Source of the DNA: Planctomycetota bacterium
GTDB taxonomy: Bacteria > Planctomycetota > Planctomycetia > Planctomycetales > Planctomycetaceae
Direction of reading: 5' to 3'
Assembly (NCBI GenBank): GCA_022600195.1
Contig: JAHZKX010000009.1
Coordinates: 1-60,579, forward strand
Length of the DNA: 60,579 nucleotides
Positions 50,840-60,160 of the stretch are shown piece by piece. The translations under genes and the position numbers were made by a program. Each line of letters begins with the position of its first letter. The first letter of the stretch is position 1. The notes beneath the pieces were generated by a model that did not search any database, was not told where the DNA came from, and saw nothing but the letters and a program-made list of their open reading frames with translations.

Positions 50840-51714
50840 GCAACGAATCGCGTAATCTGGATCAACTCCAACGCTGGATGCAAACCGTCATCAGTTGGCC
50901 CGGAGGAGTCGAAGCTGGCATCGACTCCGAAGCGGCACAATCTGAGATCCCACTGGAAAGTAGCGAATTGGAAACGATCGTCACTGCCTCCAGCAGACAA
51001 ACAAGTCTGGAAAGAATGGGAATCTATGCGAACGCATATTATGCCCGCCTGCTGGAATGTTTAAGCGAGGAATATTCGGCGCTCGTGAGTGCAATGGGGA
51101 AAACGGCCTTTGGGGCCTTTAGCATGGAATATCTTCAGGAATATCACCCCACCAGTTACACGCTCTGTGATTTGGGGGCGCACTTTCCTCAGTTTTTAAC
51201 AGAACACAAGCCTCCCGCTGAGGAGAATGAACTCAACTGGACAGACTTTCTGATCGAGGTTGCTACATTGGAACGTGTTTATAGTGAAGTCTTTGATGGT
51301 CCCGGCATTGAACAGGAAACACTTCTGACCGCGGAAGTATTAAACTCCATTCAACCGGAAGAATGGCCTGAAGTAACTCTCAAAATGGCACCCTGTTTCA
51401 GACTGATGCAGTTTCAATTTCCCGTTCATGAATTTATTTCCCACGTGAGAAAAGGAAACTCACCACAGATTCCGGAACAGCAGCTGACCTGCCTGGCGAT
51501 CACACGTCGAAATTACGTCGTGCGTCGAGAAGTGGTGTCTCAGGCGGAATATCTCCTGCTTTCAAAGCTGCAGCAGGGCTTGAACGTCGGAGACGCCATC
51601 ACGTGCCTCGCAGAATCAGATCTCATGGAACCAGAGGAGTTAGGCACCAAGCTCCATAAATGGTTTAAACACTGGACGACAGCAGCGTTTTTCATTGATG
51701 TGTCTAAACAGTGA
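50836..51714 (+). CDS. DUF2063 MNIO partner protein, BufC-like
   Basis: This 292-residue protein has the DUF2063 N-terminal helical signature SLERMGIYANAYYARLLECL followed by SEEYSALVSAMGKTAFGAFS. It is the expected partner that recruits the precursor to the MNIO enzyme. Its start overlaps the enzyme's stop (ATGA), a sign of fixed stoichiometry. No further gene of the cluster, such as a DoxX-type BufD, follows within 400 bp. Confidence 0.9.
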   Translation: MSNESRNLDQLQRWMQTVISWPGGVEAGIDSEAAQSEIPLESSELETIVTASSRQTSLERMGIYANAYYARLLECLSEEYSALVSAMGKTAFGAFSMEYLQEYHPTSYTLCDLGAHFPQFLTEHKPPAEENELNWTDFLIEVATLERVYSEVFDGPGIEQETLLTAEVLNSIQPEEWPEVTLKMAPCFRLMQFQFPVHEFISHVRKGNSPQIPEQQLTCLAITRRNYVVRREVVSQAEYLLLSKLQQGLNVGDAITCLAESDLMEPEELGTKLHKWFKHWTTAAFFIDVSKQ

Positions 51715-52139
51715 CTGTTGTCTGTAGGGAATCTCCCACTCAGGAAGACTCAGAATCACAGCGCAATCACGGTGCCTTGCAATCTTGCAGTCGACCATTT
51801 GCCGCACTTTGGTCTGAATGACCCTGATTGGAATGTTCTCAGTTTTTTGAACAAAATCGCGCCGGTTGCGCGATATGAGGAATATGGGGTGTTTGGAGAA
51901 TAAATACATGCTGTTTTTTCACGAAATGCCGTGATTTACGAGCAATTCTAATCGCAATTGAGTTCCCTTTCGAATTCCAGAGAAGTACAGCTTAAATCAC
52001 CAGCACTCCCCGCATTGACACAAAATCGGCTCGGAATTACAGTCCCGACTTAGAAATTTTATTAACGGGATGAATTCCGTATTTTCATTCGTTTTCAAAT
52101 GAGTTGATCTGCAGTGAGGCTGTCAGGGAGGGCGGCAAT
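51715..52139. other. Intergenic region after the RiPP cluster
   Basis: These 425 bp contain short frames on both strands with weak starts and no motifs. None is supported as a gene. Confidence 0.45.
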
Positions 52140-52871
52140 ATGAAGGGCACCATAATGTGTTGCGTCGCGATGTTGCCAGCTTTGGAGATTGCAGGATGTA
52201 CCCAACGAACATCCCTGCCTCCGGTGACGATTAATTCACCGAGGCCGATTCCGCAATATCCGGCTCAGGTTGCAAAGCCCGCTCCTCACACACCGCTGTT
52301 TACAACGCCACCGATGGTAGCCATTGAACCGCCAAATCCCTGGAAGCCAGAAGCGGAATTACGTGACTGGAAATATATTGTGATTCATCACACTGCTTCA
52401 ACCACAGGTAGTGTGGAAAGCATTCACGAACTTCATAGCAAGAAAAAAGACAAGTCCGGCAACTCCTGGCTGGGCATTGGTTATCACTTCGTCATTGGAA
52501 ATGGAAATGGCATGCCGGATGGCGCCATTGAACCCACATTTCGCTGGCGCGAACAGATGCATGGTGCGCATGCTGGAGATAACAATTTCAATCAGAAAGG
52601 GATTGGTGTTTGTCTGGTGGGAAATTTTGAAAAGAAGCCTCCTACTGAAGCACAGTTGGTAGCCGTCAAGAAACTGGTGGGAATTCTCAAAGCAGAATAC
52701 AAGATTGCGGGTGAAAATGTTCAAGGACATCGCGATGTGAAAGCGACTGCCTGTCCTGGGAAATACTTCCCCATGTCTGAAGTCGCTGCTGCGGTTGACC
52801 TGCCTGTATTCGGAGCCACTTCCCCACAAAAGCCAGATCAACCCAGAACGATTGAGCTGGCTCAAGAATAA
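52140..52871 (+). CDS. N-acetylmuramoyl-L-alanine amidase lipoprotein (amidase_2/PGRP)
   Basis: This protein of about 243 residues starts [20 protein letters not shown], with a lipobox IAGC. The PGRP/amidase_2 domain has zinc ligands in YIVIHHTAS and [16 protein letters not shown], plus [17 protein letters not shown] and [10 protein letters not shown]. It cleaves the amide bond between muramic acid and the peptide in peptidoglycan. ATG 52140 has GGAGG upstream; a frame start at 52104 would add 12 residues and no signal. It is probably a periplasmic, outer-membrane-facing hydrolase for wall turnover. Confidence 0.92.
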   Translation: MKGTIMCCVAMLPALEIAGCTQRTSLPPVTINSPRPIPQYPAQVAKPAPHTPLFTTPPMVAIEPPNPWKPEAELRDWKYIVIHHTASTTGSVESIHELHSKKKDKSGNSWLGIGYHFVIGNGNGMPDGAIEPTFRWREQMHGAHAGDNNFNQKGIGVCLVGNFEKKPPTEAQLVAVKKLVGILKAEYKIAGENVQGHRDVKATACPGKYFPMSEVAAAVDLPVFGATSPQKPDQPRTIELAQE

Positions 52872-52929
52872 TTACCACGATTACGCCCCACATTTAAGAC
52901 TTACCTCAGATTCACGCACTGAAAGAAAA

Positions 52930-53712
52930 ATGACAATGGATTATATGCAGCGTCTTAAATGGATTGAAAAAGTATTCCACGCAGAGAGAGCGGGGAATAC
53001 GCAATCCCCTCCCGTTGACAGAATAAAGAATGCGCTCGCTACATCAGACACACCCGTCAATTTACCTGTGAAACATGTCTCATTATTTCGTCCGGAACAC
53101 TACGAACCCGGCTATGCTTATCCGCTGGTCATCTGGTTGCATGCAGACGGTGGTTCTGAACACGATTTACATGAAGTAATGCCACAGATCAGCCTGCGGA
53201 ATTATCTGGGACTCTCGTTCCGCGCTCCCGCAATAGACCCTGCTGATCCTGCTGGTGGATATCATTGGCCCGACAGTCAGCTGTACGTGAAACAGTTTGC
53301 TGACACGATCCAACAGACGGTTCAGGAATTGAAAAAAGTTCTCAACATCCATGAGAGACGAATCTATCTCGTGGGAACAGGCACCGGTTGCTCTGTTGCC
53401 ACAAAACTGCTGATGTTAGCCCCCCATTTCTTTGCGGGAGCCGCTTTGTTTAACGGCTGCTTCAAGAAAACGGATTTTCAAAGTACGGGCAGCGTCAACC
53501 TGCAAGGCAAACGGGTTCTGCTGGACCATCGTATCGCCATCAACTTGAGCAGCCAAATTTCGTCTCAATGGGTAACTCGCATGTGGGAAACTACCGGTTC
53601 AGAAACACGAATTGTGAATGCACTGGAAGCCGAGACACAAGATGAATCTGAACTGCTGGTCGCTCTCGATCGATGGATCATGGAAGGTATTTCGACGGCC
53701 TGGCTCGTCTGA
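52930..53712 (+). CDS. Alpha/beta-hydrolase-like protein, probably catalytically degenerate
   Basis: This protein of about 260 residues has an esterase/phospholipase-like core: YPLVIWLHADGGSEHDLHE, LGLSFRAPAIDPADPAGG and a nucleophile elbow RRIYLVGTGTGCSVATKLL. The elbow lacks the usual G-x-S-x-G (it reads GTGTGCS), so the catalytic Ser may be lost. The late acid/His region (VLLDHRIAINLS) is also atypical. The start is moved to 52930; the longer frame overlaps the amidase gene by 77 bp. Confidence 0.7.
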   Translation: MTMDYMQRLKWIEKVFHAERAGNTQSPPVDRIKNALATSDTPVNLPVKHVSLFRPEHYEPGYAYPLVIWLHADGGSEHDLHEVMPQISLRNYLGLSFRAPAIDPADPAGGYHWPDSQLYVKQFADTIQQTVQELKKVLNIHERRIYLVGTGTGCSVATKLLMLAPHFFAGAALFNGCFKKTDFQSTGSVNLQGKRVLLDHRIAINLSSQISSQWVTRMWETTGSETRIVNALEAETQDESELLVALDRWIMEGISTAWLV

Positions 53713-53919
53713 AACCTCTCAGATGCCACTGTATAGTGTACATGTTCAGTTTTAATTACGACGATTAATCGGTTTATGCAGAAGTTTCCTGTTGTGATGC
53801 CCTTGATCAGACCGATGAATAAAGCGGAATCCTGAATTTCTCAGGTTTTCATTCGCTAATAAAACGACCCTAGTGGGGTTGATCGCTTTATTCTACTGAC
53901 TGGCAAGGAGAGAACTATT

Positions 53920-54225
53920 ATGGTGCGGCGTCTCATGCTCGCAGGGTTGTTCCTGTTTGTGGTTGGGTTGGCCACGTCTACTTTTTCGCCTTCCGATGCA
54001 ATGGCAGCCGGTCGCGGACAACCTACAGACTGGAACCGATTTTACCACTACCCCTATGTCTATTATCCCCAAAACTTCCAGAGACCACAGGGGAGCTACG
54101 ACAATCTGTATTACCGGTATCCCGAAAATCGAAGGATTCCTGTATACAACCAGAATTGGCACAACTTTTATCCCAGCGAACGTCCCTACCACAAAGGAAA
54201 TCATTTCTTCCTGGACGTATTTTAA
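53920..54225 (+). CDS. Small secreted Tyr/Pro-rich protein
   Basis: This 101-residue protein has a signal peptide (VRRLMLAGLFLFVVGLATST, ending AMA). The mature part is rich in Tyr, Asn and Pro (HYPYVYYPQNFQRPQGSYDN, FYPSERPYHKGNHFF). GGAGAG precedes the ATG. There is no domain; it could be a surface or matrix protein. A bidirectional terminator follows at 54264. Confidence 0.75.
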   Translation: MVRRLMLAGLFLFVVGLATSTFSPSDAMAAGRGQPTDWNRFYHYPYVYYPQNFQRPQGSYDNLYYRYPENRRIPVYNQNWHNFYPSERPYHKGNHFFLDVF

Positions 54226-54263
54226 AAAATAGCTGCAATGCACTAGTTGCTTTTCAGCAAAAA

Positions 54264-54294
54264 AAGCCTGCGATGATATTCGCAGGCTTTTTTT
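54264..54294. terminator. Terminator after the Tyr-rich gene
   Basis: AAGCCTGCG-N8-CGCAGGCTT hairpin (9 bp stem) with A-rich 5' and T-rich 3' flanks. Confidence 0.85.
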
Positions 54295-54354
54295 ATTTCA
54301 TTCGCCTGATCTCGATTTCCGGCTGTGATCCTTTCCTGATTTGTGAACAACTTT

Positions 54355-54448
54355 CTAGAACGCGTCCCATTTCACTGGAGCATCATCCATACTATTATAC
54401 TAGTATTGAAAGGCTCGGGAGACGCTTCCATAAACTGGATACAGGCTA
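54355..54448 (+). repeat. Dispersed intergenic repeat, copy C (94 bp)
   Basis: It begins CTAGAACGCGTCCCATTTCA and ends CATAAACTGGATACAGGCTA, in the same order and spacing as copies A and B. It lies 119 bp before the recO start. Confidence 0.82.
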
Positions 54449-54567
54449 AAATCAAACAGTCGAAGATCACGCAGCACCCACAGCACCGATTTGACAGGTG
54501 TCGTACCTCAGATGCCCTTCCAAGAACTTTAACGCGTGAACGCAGCAAATATGATCAGGCAGCTTCC

Positions 54568-55314
54568 ATGTCTAATGAAAAAACCGAAGGCTTGATTATC
54601 AGACTGGCTGACTTCAGTGAGTCCAGCAAAGTCATTACCTGGTTTACCAGGGACTTTGGTAAAACTGCGTCTTTGGCAAAAGGTGCAAAAAGGCTGAAAA
54701 GCTCGTTCGAGGCTGCTATTGACTTACTGGCCACATGTCGGATAGTCTTCATCCGAAAATCTTCCGGCGGACTCGATCTGTTGACCGAAGCCCAGCTCGT
54801 GAATCGTTTTCGCCCTTATCCTGGGAATCTTTCCAACCTGTATGTGGGCTACTATATTGCCGAATTATTGGATGCTCTGACTGAGGAATATGATCCTCAT
54901 CCAGAACTATATGACGCGGCGTATGCAGTATTACAACACTTGCAGGAACATGATGATTTTCAGAAATCGTTGATAACATTTGAGTTAACCATATTAGAGG
55001 AAATCGGTCAGCTACCTCAGTTCGATCACTGTGCCGGATGCAGTCAGGAATTAGGGCAGCTGGAATCATATCTTTACGACGTCAATAACGGCGGACTATA
55101 TTGCCAACATTGTGAACAGCAGCGACACGGAAATGTTCGTATTTCCCGCGGCACAATTGCGGTCTTACAAAAACTTTCAGACGAAAAAACAATACTTTCC
55201 CAGCGATTAAGCTTATCTCTTCAACAACAACGAGAGATTAGAAAATTGCTGTCCACAACCATGTCTCATATCCTGGGGCGCCGCCCAAAAATGGCGTCCT
55301 ATCTAAAACTATAA
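54568..55314 (+). CDS. recO: DNA repair protein RecO
   Basis: This 248-residue protein has the RecO OB-fold N-terminus (TEGLIIRLADFSESSKVITW, FTRDFGKTASLAKGAKRLKS), a helical domain and a zinc site (HCAGCSQELGQLESY, LYCQHC). It acts with RecR in loading RecA. The start MSNEKTEG at 54568 matches the family; the frame opens at 54343 but that part crosses the repeat copy C and fits no RecO sequence. Confidence 0.93.
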   Translation: MSNEKTEGLIIRLADFSESSKVITWFTRDFGKTASLAKGAKRLKSSFEAAIDLLATCRIVFIRKSSGGLDLLTEAQLVNRFRPYPGNLSNLYVGYYIAELLDALTEEYDPHPELYDAAYAVLQHLQEHDDFQKSLITFELTILEEIGQLPQFDHCAGCSQELGQLESYLYDVNNGGLYCQHCEQQRHGNVRISRGTIAVLQKLSDEKTILSQRLSLSLQQQREIRKLLSTTMSHILGRRPKMASYLKL

Positions 55315-55346
55315 ACTTTTCATTTCCCCCCAGGTGGAAGTCAGGG

Positions 55347-56810
55347 ATGACCATGTCCACTTATGACTTAAAAAATATATTTTCATACATGCCACACGCA
55401 ATTCGCTATTGTACGACTTTGGTGATTTGTGGGCTGGTCTCAGGTTGCGCAATGTTTGGAGACCAAAACTCTGAATTTGCGGCACTGAAACCTCCCTGGT
55501 CCAAAAAAAGTGGGGTAGATGATCCGTCTATCGAGGGAATTCAAGGGCCCATGCAACGCGTGATGCAGACGGCACTCTGGAAAAAGAAAAATTCCACTTT
55601 CATTGAACCCGCGCTGGGAGCCGCAGAATACAAACAGGCAAACGAAAAATTCCAGGCCAAAGAATTCAAAGTGGCTGAGAAGGAATTCAAAGCCATCGTG
55701 AAAAAATACAAAAATGATCCGATCAAAGAAGATGCCCAGTTCATGGTGGCCGAAAGCCAATATGCACAAAAAAAATATGCATGGGCACAAGACAGCTACG
55801 ACCAGTTGTTGATCGATTACCCTTCCACGCGGCATCTGGACCAGACTACAAAACGATTGTTTTCCATCGCCCGTTACTGGCTCCAGGAACCATCCATTGT
55901 CACTGGCAGCGAAATTCAGCAGGTGAATCTGGAAGAACCTGGCTCTGAAAAGCCTGAAATTCCCAGTGATGGAAAGCAGCGCAAATCACGTTGGGCACTC
56001 CTGCCAAATCTGTTTGACCGCTCACGTCCCGTCTTCGATACCGAAAACAGGGCTCTGGAAGCACTGAAATCCATCTGGCTCCATGACCCTACCGGTCCAC
56101 TGGCCGATGATTCATTGATGTTGACCGCCAGTCATTACTTGAAAGTCGGGCGTTATATGGACGCCGACCGCACTTTTACACTGCTCCGTGAAGAATATCC
56201 CAAAAGCCCACATCTCAAAGATGCTTTCATGCTGGGAACCCACGTGAAGCTGATGTCATATCAGGGGCCTCAATATGACGCGACCGTCCTTTCTGACGCA
56301 GGAAACTTAAAAGAAACTACCATACGACTCTTTCCCGAATCAGAACGCATGCGGCTCAAAGAAGAACTGAAAAAAATTGAACAGGCCAAAGCCAAACGAG
56401 ACTGGGAAACCGTTCAATATTGGATGCGACGCAGCAAGCCAAAGTCGGCAGCCATTTATTGTAACCTGCTGATCGAGAACCATCCCACATCCACGTTTGC
56501 CAATCAGGCCCGAGAATTACTGGCAGACTTAGGCGAGGAAAATACCAGCCACCTCTGGGCGAACTACGCAACGCCGAAACAGAAGGTACAACAGCAACCG
56601 GAACCGAAAAGATCATTCGTTCCTGAACTGCCCGGCTTGCCCGCTTTTGGAAAAGCAGGATCCTCTCCCTCCAGCACTCCACCAAAATTACCAGTCGCGA
56701 CAAAAACGGGGTTAGAACCTCCGGCCCGCTTGAGACTGGATGACTTAGATGACCCCATTAGAAAAATTCCACTGGAAGAAGAAGCGAAGCCGGCAAAAAT
56801 TAAACTCTAA
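55347..56810 (+). CDS. BamD-like TPR outer-membrane lipoprotein
   Basis: This 487-residue protein has a lipobox CGLVSGC (Cys about residue 34) and TPR-like repeats of the YfiO/BamD type: KQANEKFQAKEFKVAEKEFK, DAQFMVAESQYAQKKYAWAQ and SYDQLLIDYPSTRHLDQTTK. The C-terminus is Pro/Lys-rich. It is expected to take part in outer-membrane protein assembly. AGGTGG precedes the two adjacent ATGs (55347, 55353). An LptE gene follows 48 bp later, which supports an outer-membrane biogenesis role. Confidence 0.88.
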   Translation: MTMSTYDLKNIFSYMPHAIRYCTTLVICGLVSGCAMFGDQNSEFAALKPPWSKKSGVDDPSIEGIQGPMQRVMQTALWKKKNSTFIEPALGAAEYKQANEKFQAKEFKVAEKEFKAIVKKYKNDPIKEDAQFMVAESQYAQKKYAWAQDSYDQLLIDYPSTRHLDQTTKRLFSIARYWLQEPSIVTGSEIQQVNLEEPGSEKPEIPSDGKQRKSRWALLPNLFDRSRPVFDTENRALEALKSIWLHDPTGPLADDSLMLTASHYLKVGRYMDADRTFTLLREEYPKSPHLKDAFMLGTHVKLMSYQGPQYDATVLSDAGNLKETTIRLFPESERMRLKEELKKIEQAKAKRDWETVQYWMRRSKPKSAAIYCNLLIENHPTSTFANQARELLADLGEENTSHLWANYATPKQKVQQQPEPKRSFVPELPGLPAFGKAGSSPSSTPPKLPVATKTGLEPPARLRLDDLDDPIRKIPLEEEAKPAKIKL

Positions 56811-56858
56811 CATTCGGTTATTTCGTGGCAGAAAAGCAGTTTTCTGTTCAAAAAACAC

Positions 56859-57380
56859 ATGAAACGTTTTGTGGTCAATTTGTTACTGTTGTCTCTGCTG
56901 CCGATCAATTTGTCAGGCTGCGGATATACGGTTGGTAATTCTTATCAACCCGATGTACAGACCGTTTATGTACCCATCTTTGAAAACAAAACATTTCGTC
57001 GTGGATTTGAATATCAGTTAACCGAAGCCGTCCAACAGAAAATACAATCTCGAACGCCATTCCGTCTGGCGAAAGGCGTCGAATCAGATACAAAACTCAC
57101 GGGAACGATTAAACAAATTAACAAAAATGTACTAGCGACAACACAAAATACGGACCCTCGAAATTTGAACTTGAAGTTTGTGGTTGAAGTAACCTGGGAA
57201 GATATGCGCAGCGGAAGAATCTTATCTCAACAACAGGTACCCATCACGGCTGACGTCGTCAGTTTAGTGTCACAGGCCTCATTTGCTCCGGAAGTCGGAC
57301 AATCGCTGGCGACCGCAACAAAAACTGCCACAGACAGTCTGGCAAACCAGATTGTCCAATTAATGGAAGCCCCCTGGTAA
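56859..57380 (+). CDS. lptE: LPS-assembly lipoprotein LptE
   Basis: This 173-residue protein has lipobox NLSGC (Cys21). The LptE/RlpB fold shows in CGYTVGNSYQPDVQTVYVP, IFENKTFRRGFEYQLTEAVQ, LTGTIKQINKNV and VEVTWEDMRSGRI. It is the LptD partner for lipopolysaccharide placement at the outer membrane. It follows the BamD-like gene, as is common in planctomycetes. Confidence 0.9.
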   Translation: MKRFVVNLLLLSLLPINLSGCGYTVGNSYQPDVQTVYVPIFENKTFRRGFEYQLTEAVQQKIQSRTPFRLAKGVESDTKLTGTIKQINKNVLATTQNTDPRNLNLKFVVEVTWEDMRSGRILSQQQVPITADVVSLVSQASFAPEVGQSLATATKTATDSLANQIVQLMEAPW

Positions 57381-57612
57381 AAAGACGAAAATTCACTGTG
57401 ACAAATATGGATAGTCAGGATTTTTGATTCCTGCTAAACTTCGATTGAGTGTCGTCAATAACTAGATCAGAACCAATATCAACCACCCACCTCACTAAAA
57501 TGACCTATCTTCTTCATTAGCACGGATTGCGAAATCATATCAGGCGACAGACCAGTTTCACTGGTTCATCAATCAGCCAGACCGGCAATCCAGGGAAGGA
57601 TTTGGATAATAA

Positions 57613-58734
57613 ATGAAATCAAATCTTGTTTTACATCAAAGAGTTCTCCTTTTCTCCTGCTGTACGGCATTAACGCTCCTGCTGTTCAATCATGAGTCAC
57701 AAGCACAGGACCAGCGGAAACAACGCCCTGACCCCGCAGGTGCGGTACTACAGGTACAGCAATTACCTCCTGCGTTGGAAGAGATACTGAAAAACTGGGA
57801 GCGAGAATCAAAAAAAATCAATAAACTGGAAGGCAATCATACACGTTACTGGTATGACGACGTCTTCCAGGTAGAAAAACATTCGGAAGGCAAGTTCTAT
57901 TATGAACAGCCCGACAAAGGTCGTATTGATATTACTCCGTTAGAAATTCCGAAAGGTGCGCAGGGCAGGAAAAAAAATGCAAAAGGAATACCTTACCAGC
58001 TAAAACCAGGCGATAATCAACGTTGGATTTGTGACGGCAACCGAATCTTTTCGATCGATGAACACGAGAAAACATATGAGGTCTATCCCATTCCTCTGGA
58101 TCGTCGTGGTGCCAATATTATGGAAGGACCACTTCCGTTTCTATTTGGTATGCCGGCCAAGGTTGCTAAAAAACGCTACTTTTTGAAATTAGTGGTGAAT
58201 ACCCCAGAACAGATTGTGATAGCCGTCAAACCCAGGCGTCGCGCAGATGCAGCAAATTACAGTGAAGCGAAAGTTATGCTGGATCCCGAAACCTATCTGC
58301 CCAGCGCAGTACAACTGATACATCCGGGGGGCAACCAGTCAACCGTTTATACTTTTCGAAAAGTAGAAGCGAACAAAAGCAGAGGACTTCTAGATGGAAT
58401 ATTTGGAAAAAATCCATTTGTACCCAAGCTCGCCGGCTATCAACTGCAAGGCAAAGTCGTCGCGGTTGCTGGTGAGAACCAAGTACAAGAACCTGTTCAA
58501 CAAGCGGCTTTCAAAGTTCCCTCTCTGATTGGCAAAGATTACAAGACGGCTCAAAAAATGTTGCAACAGATGGGATTCCAATCAAAGCTGCACGAAGGAC
58601 AAGCAGTTGCAAAACCGGGAGAGCGCCCGTTCCATGTTTATTTACAGGCACCTGAACCAGGAACTGCTGCCAAAAAGGGAGACTTGATTCATCTGAAGCT
58701 CTATGTGAAGCCTAAGCAGGCGGCTCAAAAATAA
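57613..58734 (+). CDS. Secreted TIGR03009-like protein with C-terminal PASTA domain
   Basis: This 373-residue protein has a signal peptide (VLLFSCCTALTLLLFNHESQ, then AQ). The middle resembles the planctomycete TIGR03009 family (LEGNHTRYWYDDVFQVEKHS, EGKFYYEQPDKGRIDI, RWICDGNRIFSIDEHEKTYE). The last 70 residues form a PASTA domain (VPSLIGKDYKTAQKMLQQMG and VYLQAPEPGTAAKKGDLIHL). PASTA usually sits on kinases or penicillin-binding proteins and binds wall fragments, so this fusion is unusual. Confidence 0.85.
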   Translation: MKSNLVLHQRVLLFSCCTALTLLLFNHESQAQDQRKQRPDPAGAVLQVQQLPPALEEILKNWERESKKINKLEGNHTRYWYDDVFQVEKHSEGKFYYEQPDKGRIDITPLEIPKGAQGRKKNAKGIPYQLKPGDNQRWICDGNRIFSIDEHEKTYEVYPIPLDRRGANIMEGPLPFLFGMPAKVAKKRYFLKLVVNTPEQIVIAVKPRRRADAANYSEAKVMLDPETYLPSAVQLIHPGGNQSTVYTFRKVEANKSRGLLDGIFGKNPFVPKLAGYQLQGKVVAVAGENQVQEPVQQAAFKVPSLIGKDYKTAQKMLQQMGFQSKLHEGQAVAKPGERPFHVYLQAPEPGTAAKKGDLIHLKLYVKPKQAAQK

Positions 58735-58765
58735 GGGCACAAAGAGAACAGAAAACGCGGGACCG

Positions 58766-58800
58766 TTAAAGCCCTCTGGATTTTTTCAGAGGGCTTTAAT
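58766..58800. terminator. Bidirectional terminator containing the smpB stop
   Basis: TTAAAGCCCTCTG and CAGAGGGCTTTAA pair perfectly (13 bp) around a T-rich loop. The TAA stop of the minus-strand smpB lies in the right arm. Confidence 0.88.
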
Positions 58801-59290
58801 TATTGCGGGCGCGCATTGCACGTTGTATATCCATGCGTGCGGAATCTTTTTTGAGCTTCTCGCGTTTGTCATGCAGTTGACGGCCTTTGGCAATTCCCAG
58901 CTTCACTTTCACCAACCCGCGTGAAAAATAAACGCTTAAGGGAATCAGCGTCAAACTCGATTTTTCACCCTGCTCAGCAAATTTCTTGATCTCTGATTTC
59001 TTCATCAACAACTTGCGAGGGCGTCGTGACGCGTGATTCATTGTGCTGGCTTGCGGGTACATTGCGATATCACAATTAAATAACCAGACTTCGCCATTCT
59101 GCATCCGGGCAAACGCCTCTTCAATGGAGATCTTATTCGCACGAATACTTTTGACTTCGCTGCCCACCAGCACGATTCCACAATTCAGCGTGTCCAGAAT
59201 TTCATAATTGTGCCGCGCTTTGCGATTTTGACAAACGGTACGTGAGTTGGGGTCTTCTTTCGAAGCACCTTTTTTCCCTTTTTTACCCAT
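58796..59290 (-). CDS. smpB: SsrA-binding protein SmpB
   Basis: This 164-residue protein shows the SmpB family core: NRKARHNYEILDTLNCGIVL, VGSEVKSIRANKISIEEAFA and LLMKKSEIKKFAEQGEKSSL, with the typical basic tail KGRQLHDKREKLKKDSARMD. It binds tmRNA and brings it to stalled ribosomes. The ATG at 59290 has GGAG ten bases before it; an upstream GTG at 59303-59305 is less likely. The tmRNA gene (ssrA) is not in the window. Confidence 0.96.
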   Translation of the reverse strand: MGKKGKKGASKEDPNSRTVCQNRKARHNYEILDTLNCGIVLVGSEVKSIRANKISIEEAFARMQNGEVWLFNCDIAMYPQASTMNHASRRPRKLLMKKSEIKKFAEQGEKSSLTLIPLSVYFSRGLVKVKLGIAKGRQLHDKREKLKKDSARMDIQRAMRARNN

Positions 59291-59410
59291 CGCCCCAATC
59301 TCCACTCGCTAACAAACTAAACTTAATCTCAACGGCTTTCATAGAGAATTTACTTCTCAGATCAGTATCGACACCGCTGCCTGCCGACAGGTTCAGCATT
59401 TGATGAATTC

Positions 59411-60160
59411 CTAAATACTATCTTGTCTTACCTGAACCTGGAGTGCTCCCAGCATACGGGTAATCTGTTTTTCCTTCCTGGAAATAAAAGGCACATTGTC
59501 CAGAACAATCGCCCGGGGTTCATTCCGGGGATGCAAAACCAGACGGCCTGACCGCAGCAGAACATATTCAAATATGTCACTGATCTCTTTATCAATCTTC
59601 AGATTGGGAGCGGCAAACCGTTCCAGGTCACTTAGAAAACCATGGTGATGCAACAGTTCATTTCCTTTGACTTCCCAGTAATCAAAGCGGACACTGATTG
59701 CCACACCTACAAAAATCAAACCCAGTATTATGGAAAAGAGCCAGTACATCTGAGAATTTGCCCAGGGGCGTAAACTTCTTAAAAAGTTGGTCAGCGGAGG
59801 AACAATATCCGGATTAAACCGAAGCAGCATCCAGGCGCCCATAAACAAGGCAGCTCCCAGAAAGAGCAGCGTCAGTGAGGTCGTGCGGGGAAAGTCAAAA
59901 GCCAGGACTGTCAGATTGAGTCCGAAGACGCCCAGAAAAAGTAACGCCATGATCTCAGCCATGTGCTCACGATCCCCGCCGATCTGGGCAGATTCACCGG
60001 CAATCGACATAAAGATCGCAGCAACCAGCGAAACAAATAATGTCGGATAGAGAAACACAATTTTGGGATACGAAATCAAATAAATACTGGTCGGGGTTTC
60101 ATCTTTGGAGGAACCCTGATTGATTTCCTGTTCTTCGCTGTTCTTAGAGTCATCAGTCAT
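59411..60160 (-). CDS. Membrane protein with C-terminal PH-like domain, hypothetical
   Basis: This 249-residue protein has a charged cytosolic N-terminus, about four membrane segments (around residues 27-52, 65-85, 90-112 and 135-155) and a soluble C-terminus. The latter (VRFDYWEVKGNELLHHHGFL, LVLHPRNEPRAIVLDNVPFI) looks like a bacterial PH-type domain. No clear partner. Function unknown. Confidence 0.72.
   Translation of the reverse strand: MTDDSKNSEEQEINQGSSKDETPTSIYLISYPKIVFLYPTLFVSLVAAIFMSIAGESAQIGGDREHMAEIMALLFLGVFGLNLTVLAFDFPRTTSLTLLFLGAALFMGAWMLLRFNPDIVPPLTNFLRSLRPWANSQMYWLFSIILGLIFVGVAISVRFDYWEVKGNELLHHHGFLSDLERFAAPNLKIDKEISDIFEYVLLRSGRLVLHPRNEPRAIVLDNVPFISRKEKQITRMLGALQVQVRQDSI

Noticed and set aside
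51640-51909. Small frames on both strands after the DUF2063 gene
   Set aside because: They lack good starts, overlap the real gene or each other, and show no motif.
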